DNA of 21,056 nt from Alteromonadaceae bacterium UBA2620 (GTDB taxonomy: Bacteria; Pseudomonadota; Gammaproteobacteria; Enterobacterales; Alteromonadaceae). The DNA is taken from the NCBI GenBank assembly GCA_002339125.1, contig DDJQ01000080.1, positions 1 through 21,056 on the forward strand, in the 5' to 3' direction. A program made the position numbers and the translations under genes. Below the pieces are notes generated by a model that searched no databases, had not been told where the DNA came from, and saw only the letters and a list, made by a program, of their open reading frames with translations. How positions within the stretch are numbered: the stretch's first letter is position 1; each line of letters opens with the position of its first letter. Positions 1 through 7,992 of the stretch are shown here, in pieces.

Positions 1-1
1 A

Positions 2-1033
2 CTGGGGATCCCATCAGTACGGGACAGAGTCGTTCAACAAAGTTTGAATGATATCCTGAGTCCCATCTTCGAAGAGCAGTTTCATCCATCAAGCTTTGGT
101 TACCGACCGGGGCGGAGCTGTCACGATGCTATCAATAAAGCCACGATGTTCATCCGACGCTATGAGCGGCCACACGTGGTGGACATGGACCTGTCGAAAT
201 GCTTCGATAAGCTGGACCATACGCTTATCATAGAAAGCATTAAAAGGCGGGTGCGTGATGGTAGCGTGCTGCGCTTAATCAGCCAGTTCTTAACAAGTGG
301 GGTGATGGTTGATGGCCATTGGCAGCAGACAGACACAGGCAGTCCGCAAGGTGGAGTGATAAGCCCTCTGATAGCGAACATCTATCTGGATGCGTTTGAT
401 AAGGAGATGATGCAACGTGGTCACCGCATAGTGCGCTACGCTGATGATATTCTTATCTTGTGTCGCAGTCGTTCAGCGGCAGAGAATGCGCAACGACAAG
501 CGACACAAATCCTTGAAGGTAAACTGAAGCTGACCGTGAACACAGAAAAAACCCACATTACGCACAGTGATGCGGGAATCAGGTTCCTTGGCGTGGAAAT
601 CGGAACGCAACATACCCGAATCCAAGCGAAGAAACTGGTAGTGTTCAAAACGAAGCTAAAGCAGATGACAAAACGCAATGGTGGAAAACCCTTGTACTTG
701 GTCATTAATGCACTGAACCCACTCCTGAGAGGGTTTAGCCAGTACTTCAGGATTGCCAACGCCAGCAGAGCATTCAAACAAATCGCAAGTTGGCTAAGAC
801 GTAGACTGCGAAGCGTTCAACTTAAGTTATGGAAGAAGACGAGCCGCCTGCATCGTTGGCTACGACAGCGAGGCTATAAAGGTAAGTTCGCTTACATGAG
901 CATGACGAGTTGGCGTAGCGCAAGAAGCCCGTTAGCAAGCTATGCGATGCCAAACAGCTGGTTCAATGAACTTGGACTGGTGAATCTGGAAGACGTTAGA
1001 ACGGGGAGTGTGCCCAGCAGATACGCTGGATAA
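2..1033 (+). CDS. Group II intron reverse transcriptase/maturase (5'-truncated by window edge)
   Basis: This is the intron-encoded protein of a group II intron, which acts as reverse transcriptase for retrohoming and as maturase for splicing. The reading frame is open from the first bases of the window, so the N-terminus lies upstream. A TTG at 44 is only an internal codon, because the preceding residues (LGIPSVRDRVVQQ) already match the conserved RT start. RT hallmarks follow: FGYRPGRS, VDMDLSKCFD, SPQGG and the catalytic YADD (nt about 437-448). A maturase-type region (FLGVEIG, then a basic stretch) comes next, and the C-terminus contains the typical PNSWFNELGL segment. No zinc-finger or HNH endonuclease domain is visible after it. 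The family assignment is very secure; the intron class is not assigned. Confidence 0.95.
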   Translation: MGIPSVRDRVVQQSLNDILSPIFEEQFHPSSFGYRPGRSCHDAINKATMFIRRYERPHVVDMDLSKCFDKLDHTLIIESIKRRVRDGSVLRLISQFLTSGVMVDGHWQQTDTGSPQGGVISPLIANIYLDAFDKEMMQRGHRIVRYADDILILCRSRSAAENAQRQATQILEGKLKLTVNTEKTHITHSDAGIRFLGVEIGTQHTRIQAKKLVVFKTKLKQMTKRNGGKPLYLVINALNPLLRGFSQYFRIANASRAFKQIASWLRRRLRSVQLKLWKKTSRLHRWLRQRGYKGKFAYMSMTSWRSARSPLASYAMPNSWFNELGLVNLEDVRTGSVPSRYAG

Positions 1034-1043
1034 ACCAGTACAG

Positions 1044-1074
1044 GAGCCGTATACGAGGCCCGTACGTACGGTTC
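1044..1074 (+). ncRNA. Group II intron domain V
   Basis: The sequence folds as the catalytic domain V hairpin. The outer stem GAGCCGTA (1044-1051) pairs with TACGGTTC (1067-1074). A two-base bulge (CG, 1065-1066) sits on the 3' side. The inner stem TACG/CGTA closes the loop AGGCC. The AGC triad lies at 1045-1047. Its place 10 bases after the maturase stop codon is the usual one. The fold was derived by hand from base pairing. Confidence 0.9.
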
Positions 1075-1077
1075 TGT

Positions 1078-1114
1078 GAGAGGGATGAGGCGGTGACGCC
1101 TCACCCTACTCGAT
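1078..1114 (+). ncRNA. Group II intron domain VI and predicted 3' splice end
   Basis: GAG (1078-1080) pairs with CTC (1109-1111), AGGG (1081-1084) with CCCT (1104-1107), and TGAGGCG with CGCCTCA around a GTGA loop. This leaves A1108 bulged on the 3' strand, as expected for the branch-point adenosine, seven bases before a predicted intron end at T1114 (…CGAT). A1085 is a second bulge on the 5' strand. The exact 3' junction is inferred from this spacing. Confidence 0.8.
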
Positions 1115-1120
1115 GCAGAT

Positions 1121-1149
1121 AAAAGCAGGCAGTCTCAACACTGCCTTTT
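1121..1149. terminator. Bidirectional terminator-like hairpin in the intron's 3' exon
   Basis: GGCAGT (1128-1133) pairs perfectly with ACTGCC (1140-1145) around a six-base loop. An A-tract stands before it and a T-tract after it, so both strands carry a short U-run. On the minus strand it would end the GMC/ThuA transcript just after the ThuA stop codon; on the plus strand it would stop transcripts leaving the intron. The stem is short. Confidence 0.55.
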
Positions 1150-1164
1150 AGTTAGAACACCCCC

Positions 1165-2288
1165 TTATTCAGCACACACTTTAGCGCCGTGGCCAGATGT
1201 CCATTTAAGGGCATCTTTGATCAGGGTGATATTTTCCGGCACGTCATACATTTCTTCGCGGTGACCAATCGCGGTATACATAGCGCGACCTTCATTTACG
1301 CAATGTTTCCAGGCGATAGGATGAACGCCGCCCATGGCAAGATCGCCCGGTGCATAGCTGTCTTCATCGATGGTGATCACGTATTCAACACCCTCTAAAT
1401 CGGGCTCAGCCGCAAACGAGTACCACTCGTCTTTAATTGACCAGGTGTCTGGCAGTGACTCAGCAATATGCGCCGAATTCTCGTGAGTGGTGAGTTCGGC
1501 TAACTGGAACTGGGGATCCATAGGGTGGCCAATAAACTGTACACCAAGCAGGGCATCGCGATACCAGTCCCAGAATAAATGGAGTCGCCCCCTGAGGCAT
1601 GAACGCCAAGGAAACCGCCACCGTTATTTATATAGTCTTCGAATGCAGCACGCTGCGACAAGGTAAGCGTGTCACCGCTCACGTTGTTCCATACCACTAC
1701 ATCAAACTGAGACAGGTTTTTCGCGTTAAACGCGCCGCCGTTAGCGGTAACGGTAACGCCATAGCCCATTTCTTTTGACATACGCGTGAGCGCTTCGGTA
1801 GCGGCAGTCACGGAACGACCGTGGTCGTAGCCGTTGATCTTTTGATACACCAGTACCTGCACCGGGGCATCATCAACGCTGAAATACTGCGGCTCAGCAT
1901 CAAAACGGGCACAACGAGCAGTTTTAACGGCTTCGGTTACCGGTAACGCGCGAAGCTCGGCATCCAGTTCAGCCAGGCGCGGCTTAGCCGGATCGGCTCT
2001 GGCGATAAGTTGCTCCAGTGTCAGTATGGTGGCAAAAGAAGGCATCTTTTCGCTGAGTAACCAGGCCGGCAGGGTTTCAAACAATCCTGGATAGTATTGT
2101 TCGGCAATGGCTCTGGCCTCTGGCCGGGTCATCACGTCGTAAGCCGGCAGCTGCAAACTGAAGGGGGCTTCGCGTAGCACGCAATCGGCAATGGCATCGG
2201 CTGCCTGAGCGGTATTGGCACTAAACAGACCCAGCGATATTAAAGCGCTCTGAATAACAGGGCGCTTAAGGAGTGATGTTAATTTCAT
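1165..2288 (-). pseudogene. ThuA-domain protein, exported, disrupted by a single-base frameshift
   Basis: Two reading frames (2288 down to about 1574, then to 1165) together encode one ThuA-like protein (trehalose-utilisation / glutamine-amidotransferase-like fold). The N-terminus has a signal peptide (KRPVIQSALISLGLF…TAQA). The central part carries VQVLVYQK, FDVVVWNN and NNGGGFLGVHASGGDS. The second frame supplies RDALLGVQFIGHP, then DEWYSF, VEYVITIDEDSY, GGVHPIAW and GRAMYTAIGH, all in ThuA order. The break lies at about 1571-1580, where one base appears to be missing; restoring it gives about 374 residues. No slippery heptamer is visible. It starts 5 bases after the upstream gene ends, so it is the third gene of that operon. 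The biochemical role of ThuA proteins is poorly defined; in related clusters they accompany sugar oxidoreductases. A sequencing error is as likely as a true mutation. Confidence 0.85.
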
Positions 2289-2293
2289 AATTC

Positions 2294-2920
2294 TTACCAG
2301 GGCCAGGGGGTTGTCCAGGCTTTATCGCCTTCGTTATAAGGAATGTCGTAATATCCGCCGGGCACATCTGAATGGCGGAGTACCTGAGTACCACCCACTT
2401 TGGATGTGAAGAAGCCAAAAATAATCAGTTGTTTCATCAGCGTGAAGTAGTGTGGCTGACCTGTAAAACCAGCCCCATCCCACTGAGTCTTATTACCTTT
2501 GTTAAACGCCATCGCTTCTATATCAATGGCAGTAATAACATCGGATTTTTGCACTGCCGTCAGGATCGCAAAAGGTTTGCCGTAAAGCGTTTTACTGCGT
2601 GATTCAATGTCGGCAAAGCCTGCCTCAAACAGCTTTTGTTGCTGTTCGTCGTAGCACTCTCGGATCATGCTAATGAAAAACGGCGGTACACCGGCGTCTT
2701 TAGCTCCGGGGGTGTCGGTGCGCGGAATAACAACCTCGCACAGTTCAGTAATGAGTGCCACTGTGGCGTCATCAAAGCCTGCTTTGCTCACGGGTAGCAG
2801 GTCGGGTTGCTCTTCCCAGACAGCCAGTGCCGGAGCATTAATCAGGCCAGCACCGGTTGAGGCGGCAATCAGTTTTAACAGCGTACGGCGATCCATGGTT
2901 GGGTGATTGGTATTAGCCAT
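2294..2920 (-). CDS. Gluconate 2-dehydrogenase subunit 3 family protein, Tat-exported
   Basis: A 208-residue small subunit of the kind that partners GMC-type flavoprotein dehydrogenases. The N-terminus has a twin-arginine signal (DRRTLLKLIAAS, Arg11-Arg12), then a hydrophobic stretch and an APALA cleavage-like site. The mature part contains the family features VALITELCEVVIPRTDTPGAKDAG and a conserved C-terminal segment (MKQLIIFGFFTS, then GGYYDIPY). Its start codon overlaps the stop codon of the GMC gene by one base (TAATG), which predicts translational coupling. Such small subunits carry the folded flavoprotein through the Tat system, because the large subunit has no signal of its own. That matches the GMC protein here. 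Confidence 0.9.
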   Translation of the reverse strand: MANTNHPTMDRRTLLKLIAASTGAGLINAPALAVWEEQPDLLPVSKAGFDDATVALITELCEVVIPRTDTPGAKDAGVPPFFISMIRECYDEQQQKLFEAGFADIESRSKTLYGKPFAILTAVQKSDVITAIDIEAMAFNKGNKTQWDGAGFTGQPHYFTLMKQLIIFGFFTSKVGGTQVLRHSDVPGGYYDIPYNEGDKAWTTPWPW

Positions 2921-4611
2921 TACAGGTTACCCCGCTTTAATTCTTCTACTGCAAAGTCTGCTGCCCGGGCGGTTAACGCCATGTAGGTCAGAGACGGATT
3001 GACGCAGGATGAAGATGTCATACAGGCACCGTCGGTGACGAACACGTTCGGCGCGTCCCATACCTGATTATGTTTATTGAGTACTGAGGTTTTGGGGTCC
3101 CGGCCCATACGTGCAGTACCCATTTCATGGATCCCTTTACCCATATGGTAGGTGCTTTCCCATGCCTGTGCATTTTTCAGACCGATGCTATCAAACATTT
3201 CGACAATGTCTTCTTTCATGGCTTTACGCATTTTGATTTCGTTATCACGGATTTTGGCATCCATTTCCAGTACTGGCAGGCCCCAGGCATCAGTGACAGT
3301 CTTACTTAGTGTGACCTTGTTGCGGTGATCCGGCAGTATTTCACCGAAGCCAACGGTGCGCATGGTCCACTTACCCGGCTCGCTCAGCGTCTGCTTCAGT
3401 GTTGCACCGATGCCAAGGCCGTCTGCGTCACGGTTGAAGCTCTGACGTTCAGCGTTACCCTGGAAGCCAAAGCCGCGCAGGAAGTCACGCTTGTCATTGC
3501 CCCAGTTAGCGAAACGCGGAATGTAAATACCGGTAGGGCGGCGACCATAAACATATTTGTCGAGGTGCCCCGGAATATCAGCGGCGCCACCCAGCATGTA
3601 GTGGTGATCCATTACATTGTGGCCAAGCTCACCAGAGCTGGAACCCAAACCGTTGTCCCAGACATCACGGGCGGAATTCATCAAAACCCATGCAGAGTTA
3701 AGAGTCGACGCATTCAGGAAAACAATCTTGCTTTTATAGACAATGGTTTCCCTCGTTTCTGCATCAATGACTTCTACACCGGTAACGCGCTTTTTGTCTT
3801 TGTCGTAAATGAGTTCTTTGACAATCGACATTGGACGCAGAGTAAGGTTACCGGTTTTCAGTGCGGCGGGAAGAGTGGCCGACTGAGTACTGAAGTAGCC
3901 GCCCCAGGGACAACCCGTCCAGCATTTATCCCGGTTCTGGCACTTACCGCGGCCCTGTTCCGGGCGATGCTCGGTAATGTGGGCAGTACGGCCCATGATC
4001 ATATGACGCTCGCCTTTGTATTGCTTTTTCAGGCGTGCAGCCAGGTCTTTCTCTACGGCGTTCATTTCAAACGCGGGCAGGAAGTCACCATCAGGTAAAA
4101 CGTCCAAGCCGTCTTTATTACCCGAGATTCCGGCAAACTTTTCAACATAGCTGTACCAGGGAGCAATGTCGTTGTAACGGATGGGCCAGTCAATAGCTAC
4201 GCCTTCTTTGGCGTTGGCTTCAAAGTCTTCCGGGTTGAGGCGGTAAGACTGACGCCCCCATAGTAATGAACGGCCACCCACCTGGTAAGCGCGGAACCAC
4301 TGAAAAGGCTCTTTTTCAACGTAAGGCGAAGTTTTATGATCCGCCCAGGCGCCCATGGTAACTTCGTTAAAGGGATAGCCCTTACCGCGAGCCATCACCG
4401 GTTGAGACGCCAGTGCTTCTTGACTTGGGCGACCATGGTGAGGGTAATCCCACAGGTTTTTATGGGTATTGGTGTAGTCCTTTACGTGCTCAACGTTTTC
4501 GCCACGCTCCAGCATTAATACCTTCAGGCCTTTCTCGGTGAGCTCTTTGGCGGCCCAACCGCCGCTTATTCCGGAGCCAACAACGATGGCATCATAAGTG
4601 TTATTAACCAT
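2920..4611 (-). CDS. GMC family FAD-dependent oxidoreductase (probable periplasmic sugar dehydrogenase)
   Basis: A 563-residue flavoprotein. The dinucleotide-binding motif GSGISG is at residues 12-17, followed by VLMLERG. The FAD-contacting block GGRSLLWGR is at 112-120. The GMC catalytic pair is probably His495 (in IHEMGTARMG) and Asn538 (in SCVNPSLTYM). Cys224, Cys230 and Cys234 form a compact cluster, resembling the cysteine region that holds an Fe-S cluster in some bacterial FAD-glucose dehydrogenases; Fe-S binding here is inference. There is no signal peptide, which fits co-export with the Tat-signalled small subunit encoded next. The start is supported by the Shine-Dalgarno GAGGT. The likely reaction is oxidation of a sugar or glycoside hydroxyl, perhaps at C3. 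The substrate is unknown, and no cytochrome c subunit gene is in the window. Confidence 0.92.
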   Translation of the reverse strand: MVNNTYDAIVVGSGISGGWAAKELTEKGLKVLMLERGENVEHVKDYTNTHKNLWDYPHHGRPSQEALASQPVMARGKGYPFNEVTMGAWADHKTSPYVEKEPFQWFRAYQVGGRSLLWGRQSYRLNPEDFEANAKEGVAIDWPIRYNDIAPWYSYVEKFAGISGNKDGLDVLPDGDFLPAFEMNAVEKDLAARLKKQYKGERHMIMGRTAHITEHRPEQGRGKCQNRDKCWTGCPWGGYFSTQSATLPAALKTGNLTLRPMSIVKELIYDKDKKRVTGVEVIDAETRETIVYKSKIVFLNASTLNSAWVLMNSARDVWDNGLGSSSGELGHNVMDHHYMLGGAADIPGHLDKYVYGRRPTGIYIPRFANWGNDKRDFLRGFGFQGNAERQSFNRDADGLGIGATLKQTLSEPGKWTMRTVGFGEILPDHRNKVTLSKTVTDAWGLPVLEMDAKIRDNEIKMRKAMKEDIVEMFDSIGLKNAQAWESTYHMGKGIHEMGTARMGRDPKTSVLNKHNQVWDAPNVFVTDGACMTSSSCVNPSLTYMALTARAADFAVEELKRGNL

Positions 4612-4774
4612 TACTACCTCAGTGCTTATAACAGCGAAGTGTGGTTCACTGTTAATTGTTAGGGCGCTTAACTAATTAGCTAAAGATACTCCTGCTGTGA
4701 CCAAATTTGAAGCATAAAAAGACAAATTTTAACATTTATTTAGCTTTTGACAGTCTGTAGGGCACGTATAGTCT
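4612..4774. other. Intergenic region upstream of the GMC operon
   Basis: This AT-rich stretch should hold the promoter of the minus-strand GMC operon. I could not fix -35/-10 boxes with confidence, and no good copy of the 13-bp motif found upstream of the GH43 and symporter genes is present. Confidence 0.4.
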
Positions 4775-4796
4775 GGTCTGCGCCACTGCGCAGACC
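4775..4796. other. Perfect 9-bp stem hairpin downstream of the SLC13 gene
   Basis: GGTCTGCGC (4775-4783) and GCGCAGACC (4788-4796) are perfect inverted copies around a CACT loop. It lies in the 3' untranslated region of the minus-strand permease gene. No T-tract follows on either strand, so it is not a classical intrinsic terminator; an mRNA 3'-end stabiliser, a pause site or a protein-binding palindrome are alternatives. Confidence 0.7.
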
Positions 4797-4801
4797 ATAG
4801 G

Positions 4802-4842
4802 GGTAGCTATTCGTTAACATCCTGTGTTAACGATTCGCTACC
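4802..4842. other. Long imperfect hairpin overlapping the SLC13 stop codon
   Basis: The 17-base arms pair as GGTAGC with GCTACC (outer) and TCGTTAAC with GTTAACGA (inner), separated by a symmetric 3x3 internal loop. The terminal loop is seven bases (4819-4825). The outer stem includes the permease stop codon at 4838-4840. Five bases separate it from the second hairpin. The pair probably marks the 3' end of the permease mRNA. Confidence 0.7.
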
Positions 4843-6676
4843 AGGGGAAAAAGAAGGGAATGAGGAAATAACAGCATACAAATACCCAGACCAGCATAGG
4901 GCTGCCCAGTTTGATGAAATCGAAAAAGCGGTACTTGCCGGGCTCCACAATCAAGGTAATGATAGGTGAGGCGATAGGGGTCATAAAGGCCGCTGATGCG
5001 GCAAACAGAACGGTCATTGCCAGAGGGTAGGGCGATACGCCCAGCTGGTGGGCCACGCTGATTGCGATAGGCGCCATTAGGACTGCTGAGGCAGTATTGG
5101 ATAAAATATTGGTCAGCAAAGCAGTAATTGCGAACAGCAGCACCAGCAGGGTTTGCGGGGATGCGTCGCCCGCCGAGCCTATCATGCTGCTAACAATCAT
5201 ATCGGTGCCGCCGGTTTGTTGCAGGGCGTTAGCCAGGGGTAACATACCAGCCAGTAATACCAGGCTTTGCCAGTGAATGGCCCGGTAAGCGTCTGCCGCG
5301 GTAAGACAACGGGTAATGACTGCCACGATTACTGAGATTAACACGGCTGCTACCAGCGGCATCCAGTTAAAAACTGAACTGAGTACCATAAAGGTCGTGA
5401 TGGCCAGTGCTACCGGCATGCGCCGGAATGCCGGCACTACATCGGCAGCTTCGGCGGGCGTTTCCAGCACCACAAAATCGTGGTTTTGCTGTTGAAGCTG
5501 CATAATCTTCGCCCAGGGACCGGTAACCAACAGACAGTCAGATGCTTGCAGCTTTTGATTCTGATAGTCATCCAGGGACTGGCGGTTACGCCTCACGCCA
5601 AATACATCCAGGCCGTAGTGATCGCGGAATTTGGCCTCCCGCACCGACTTACCAATAAGCTTTGATTCCGGGTGAACCAACACGCTTTCAGCGCCGAACT
5701 CCCAACTGCGATACTGGGTTTCCAGTTGCGAAGGGTGAAATGGCATCAGCATTACCTGGCTTTCCACCGGTGCCAGTTGCTCAGGCGGAATAGCGACATG
5801 CAGCACATCCCCGGCATGCAGCACGATATCGGGCGAAACGCCGGCTTTTAATTCCCGCCAACCCCGAACTCGCTGGGACAGATCAAGAATGCGCAAGCTG
5901 TAATTGTCGTACAAGCCGCTCTGGGCGATGGTTTTGCCGTGCAGCGGCGACTCCTCGTCGATACGCAGGTAAACCAGTTCACGGTTCACACGGTAGTCGT
6001 CCCACAGGGCTTTAATCGACCGCTGGGCAGATTGATGTTCGGTTTTACCGTTGTTTGGTAGCCACTTACGGCCAACCAGCAACATGTACAGCATCAGGCC
6101 ACCAAGCACGACCAGGCCCGGTAACGTGAACGTGAAAAACCGCAGAGGCTCATAACCCTGAGCGCCCAGCTCGCCGCTGATCACCAGGTTAGGCGGCGTT
6201 GCAATGAGGGTCAGCATACCGCTCACCAGTGCAGCGTAAGACATGGGTAACAGTAATTGACTGGCACTGTTACCGGTTTGCTTGGCGATACGCATAACGA
6301 TGGGAATAAAAATGGCCACTACCGCCGTTGAACTCATTACGGCACTTAAAATAGCGCTGGCCAGCATAAGCATAATTAATAACTTATTGGTGGAGCTATG
6401 ACTGTGCCGGCCAATCCAGTCGCCCACAAAACGGGCAACACCGGTGCGGTCGAGCATTTCGCCAACAATCAGCAGAGCACCAATGAGCACTACCACCGGA
6501 TTACCAAACCCGGCCAGTGACTCCTGCACCGACAACACGCCGCCCAACATCAGGGCCAGCACTACCGCTATAGCAATCATGTCATAGCGCACGCGATTGC
6601 TGGCCATTAATAGCGCGGCCAGACCAATAACCAGAAATACATAATGAGCATGCCAGGCATGCGGAATAGAAAGCAT
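4838..6676 (-). CDS. SLC13-family (DASS-like) permease with two RCK_C/TrkA_C domains
   Basis: A 612-residue membrane protein with two hydrophobic halves, each ending in a typical SLC13-like element: GNPVVVLIGALLIVGEMLDRTG and SSTAVVAIFIPIV in the first, NILSNTASAVLMAPIAISVA and TPIASPIITLI in the second. Between them, about residues 215-410, is a soluble part with two RCK_C-like domains (ESPLHGKTIAQSGLYD… and ESKLIGKSVREAKFRD…). Such domains usually bind a small ligand that gates transport. The family carries dicarboxylates, sulfate and other anions with Na+; the substrate cannot be read from the sequence. The start follows the Shine-Dalgarno GGGAG. The gene is flanked by a terminator upstream and hairpins downstream, so it is probably a single-gene unit. 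Confidence 0.9.
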   Translation of the reverse strand: MLSIPHAWHAHYVFLVIGLAALLMASNRVRYDMIAIAVVLALMLGGVLSVQESLAGFGNPVVVLIGALLIVGEMLDRTGVARFVGDWIGRHSHSSTNKLLIMLMLASAILSAVMSSTAVVAIFIPIVMRIAKQTGNSASQLLLPMSYAALVSGMLTLIATPPNLVISGELGAQGYEPLRFFTFTLPGLVVLGGLMLYMLLVGRKWLPNNGKTEHQSAQRSIKALWDDYRVNRELVYLRIDEESPLHGKTIAQSGLYDNYSLRILDLSQRVRGWRELKAGVSPDIVLHAGDVLHVAIPPEQLAPVESQVMLMPFHPSQLETQYRSWEFGAESVLVHPESKLIGKSVREAKFRDHYGLDVFGVRRNRQSLDDYQNQKLQASDCLLVTGPWAKIMQLQQQNHDFVVLETPAEAADVVPAFRRMPVALAITTFMVLSSVFNWMPLVAAVLISVIVAVITRCLTAADAYRAIHWQSLVLLAGMLPLANALQQTGGTDMIVSSMIGSAGDASPQTLLVLLFAITALLTNILSNTASAVLMAPIAISVAHQLGVSPYPLAMTVLFAASAAFMTPIASPIITLIVEPGKYRFFDFIKLGSPMLVWVFVCCYFLIPFFFPW

Positions 6677-6787
6677 GGGAACTCCCGCGACACAAACCCT
6701 GTGAAACCGAGAACAGAGAAGAAAATTTGTACAATCAGAATACTGAAATAACGTATGGAAAAACAGTGGGCTGGATCAATATAGTAG

Positions 6788-6838
6788 GAAAAACTCCCGT
6801 GCGCGTGGGTCTGTCATATCCATCGACAACGCACGGGA
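6788..6838 (-). terminator. Intrinsic terminator of the arabinanase gene
   Basis: On the minus strand TCCCGTGCG (6838-6830) pairs perfectly with CGCACGGGA (6803-6795) across a 26-base loop, followed by GTTTTTCC. It begins 13 bases after the GH43 stop codon and separates that gene from the SLC13 gene. The loop is longer than usual. Confidence 0.7.
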
Positions 6839-6851
6839 AGCTGAAGAAAGG

Positions 6852-7904
6852 TTATTTTTTCAGAAGTTCAGTAGTGCGCTTGTTGAGGTCGGCCGGGTCA
6901 ACTACTGGCCAGTCATTATCCCAGCTAATCGGCAGAATACGCAGCTTTTGCAACGCGTCATCGGCCGTTTCATAGGCGTGTAACACCAGGTAATCCTTAC
7001 CCTCAAAGGTGTACGCCGCATTGTGCCCCAGTGCTACCCAGTCGTCGTTACCTTCTATTACCATGGTGCCGCCGCCTGCCATTAACGACTTGCCATCACG
7101 GTCGAGGTACGGACCGGTAACTGATTTGCTGCGTCCTACGCGTACGTTGTAGGTGCTGTCCATCCCGCGACAACATTTATCAAACGACACAAACAAATAA
7201 TAATAACCGTTTTGCTTAAAAATATAGGGAGCCTCGATAGCACCTTCGCCTGGATCAGCACTGTCGGCAACATTGGAACCTGGTCGGCTGGCAATGGAAT
7301 ACCATTCCTGCGGCTCTGCCAGACGCACTAAGTCATCATCGAGCTTAACCAGTTTCAGGCCATCCCAGAACGAGCCAAAGCTCATCCATGCATTGCCGTC
7401 GTCGTCTTCAACAATGGCCGGGTCGATGGCATTCCAGTGATCACGATGCGGCACCGATTCCACCACAATCCCGTAGTCTATCCATTTGTAGTCTGGTGAT
7501 TGCGGATCGAGACTTTCATTAACGGTTACGCCAATGGCAGAAGTGTTCTTACCAAATGCCGAAACCGAGTAATACAAATAAAATTTACCGTTTTTCTGGT
7601 AAATGTCTGGTGCCCACAAGTGGCCGTCAAAACTTGGCGAGATCCGCTTGGCCCAGCTAGGCTCATCGGGAAACACGCGCCCGGTCAGGGTCCAGTTTTC
7701 CATATCCTTGGATTCGTAATAGGTGATCCCCGGCCCGGTACTGAACACATAGTAAGTATCACCGGCTTTGGTCATAACCGGATCATGCACCTCCACCTGT
7801 TTTGCCTGGGCACCACAGCCCATTAAAAAGGCACCGCTGAGTAAGCTTGTTAAGACTAAGCGCAATCTGGTTGCACTGGTTTTCCGTTTACGGCTTTGAA
7901 TCAT
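6852..7904 (-). CDS. GH43 arabinan endo-1,5-alpha-L-arabinanase-like lipoprotein
   Basis: Predicted to cut the alpha-1,5-linked backbone of arabinan. The 350-residue product starts at ATG 7904, chosen over a GTG 18 bases upstream because AGAGGT stands five bases before it. A basic, then hydrophobic N-terminus ends in the lipobox LMGC (Cys30), so it should be a lipid-anchored envelope protein. The GH43 five-blade features are in order: VHDPV (Asp41, base), HLWAPDIY, NAIDPAIV (Asp161, pKa modulator), GAIEAPYI (Glu224, acid) and LGHNAAY (His294, the usual metal-ligand position). The order and spacing match arabinanases more closely than xylosidases. It is divergent from a second GH43 gene, with a shared 160-bp promoter region. 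Exact linkage specificity is inferred. Confidence 0.9.
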   Translation of the reverse strand: MIQSRKRKTSATRLRLVLTSLLSGAFLMGCGAQAKQVEVHDPVMTKAGDTYYVFSTGPGITYYESKDMENWTLTGRVFPDEPSWAKRISPSFDGHLWAPDIYQKNGKFYLYYSVSAFGKNTSAIGVTVNESLDPQSPDYKWIDYGIVVESVPHRDHWNAIDPAIVEDDDGNAWMSFGSFWDGLKLVKLDDDLVRLAEPQEWYSIASRPGSNVADSADPGEGAIEAPYIFKQNGYYYLFVSFDKCCRGMDSTYNVRVGRSKSVTGPYLDRDGKSLMAGGGTMVIEGNDDWVALGHNAAYTFEGKDYLVLHAYETADDALQKLRILPISWDNDWPVVDPADLNKRTTELLKK

Positions 7905-7960
7905 TTTTACCTCTGAAAGCACCTGTAAAAGAACTTGCTTAGTGTAGCAATAATCATATT

Positions 7961-7983
7961 AAATATGTAATACAATATTAATA
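7961..7983. promoter_or_regulatory. Candidate GntR-type operator, site A (between the two GH43 genes)
   Basis: TGTAATACAATAT at 7966-7978 matches 12 of 13 bases of the motif found upstream of the first symporter gene and the TSUP gene. It sits in the divergent promoter region of the two GH43 genes, 61 bases from one start codon and 87 from the other, so one bound regulator could control both. The link to the GntR protein is inference. Confidence 0.5.
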
Positions 7984-7992
7984 ATTGATTAG

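Noticed and set aside
1500..1521. Programmed ribosomal frameshift in the ThuA gene
   Set aside because: The overlap of the two frames has no slippery heptamer near the point where homology switches frame; a lost base explains the break more simply.
3325..4098. A 257-codon plus-strand reading frame inside the GMC gene
   Set aside because: It lies wholly opposite a well-supported GMC oxidoreductase gene, has no recognisable domain, and looks like a high-GC shadow frame.
4612..4700. CRP-like site (TGTGACC…) upstream of the GMC operon
   Set aside because: Only one half-site fits the consensus; the second arm is not there.
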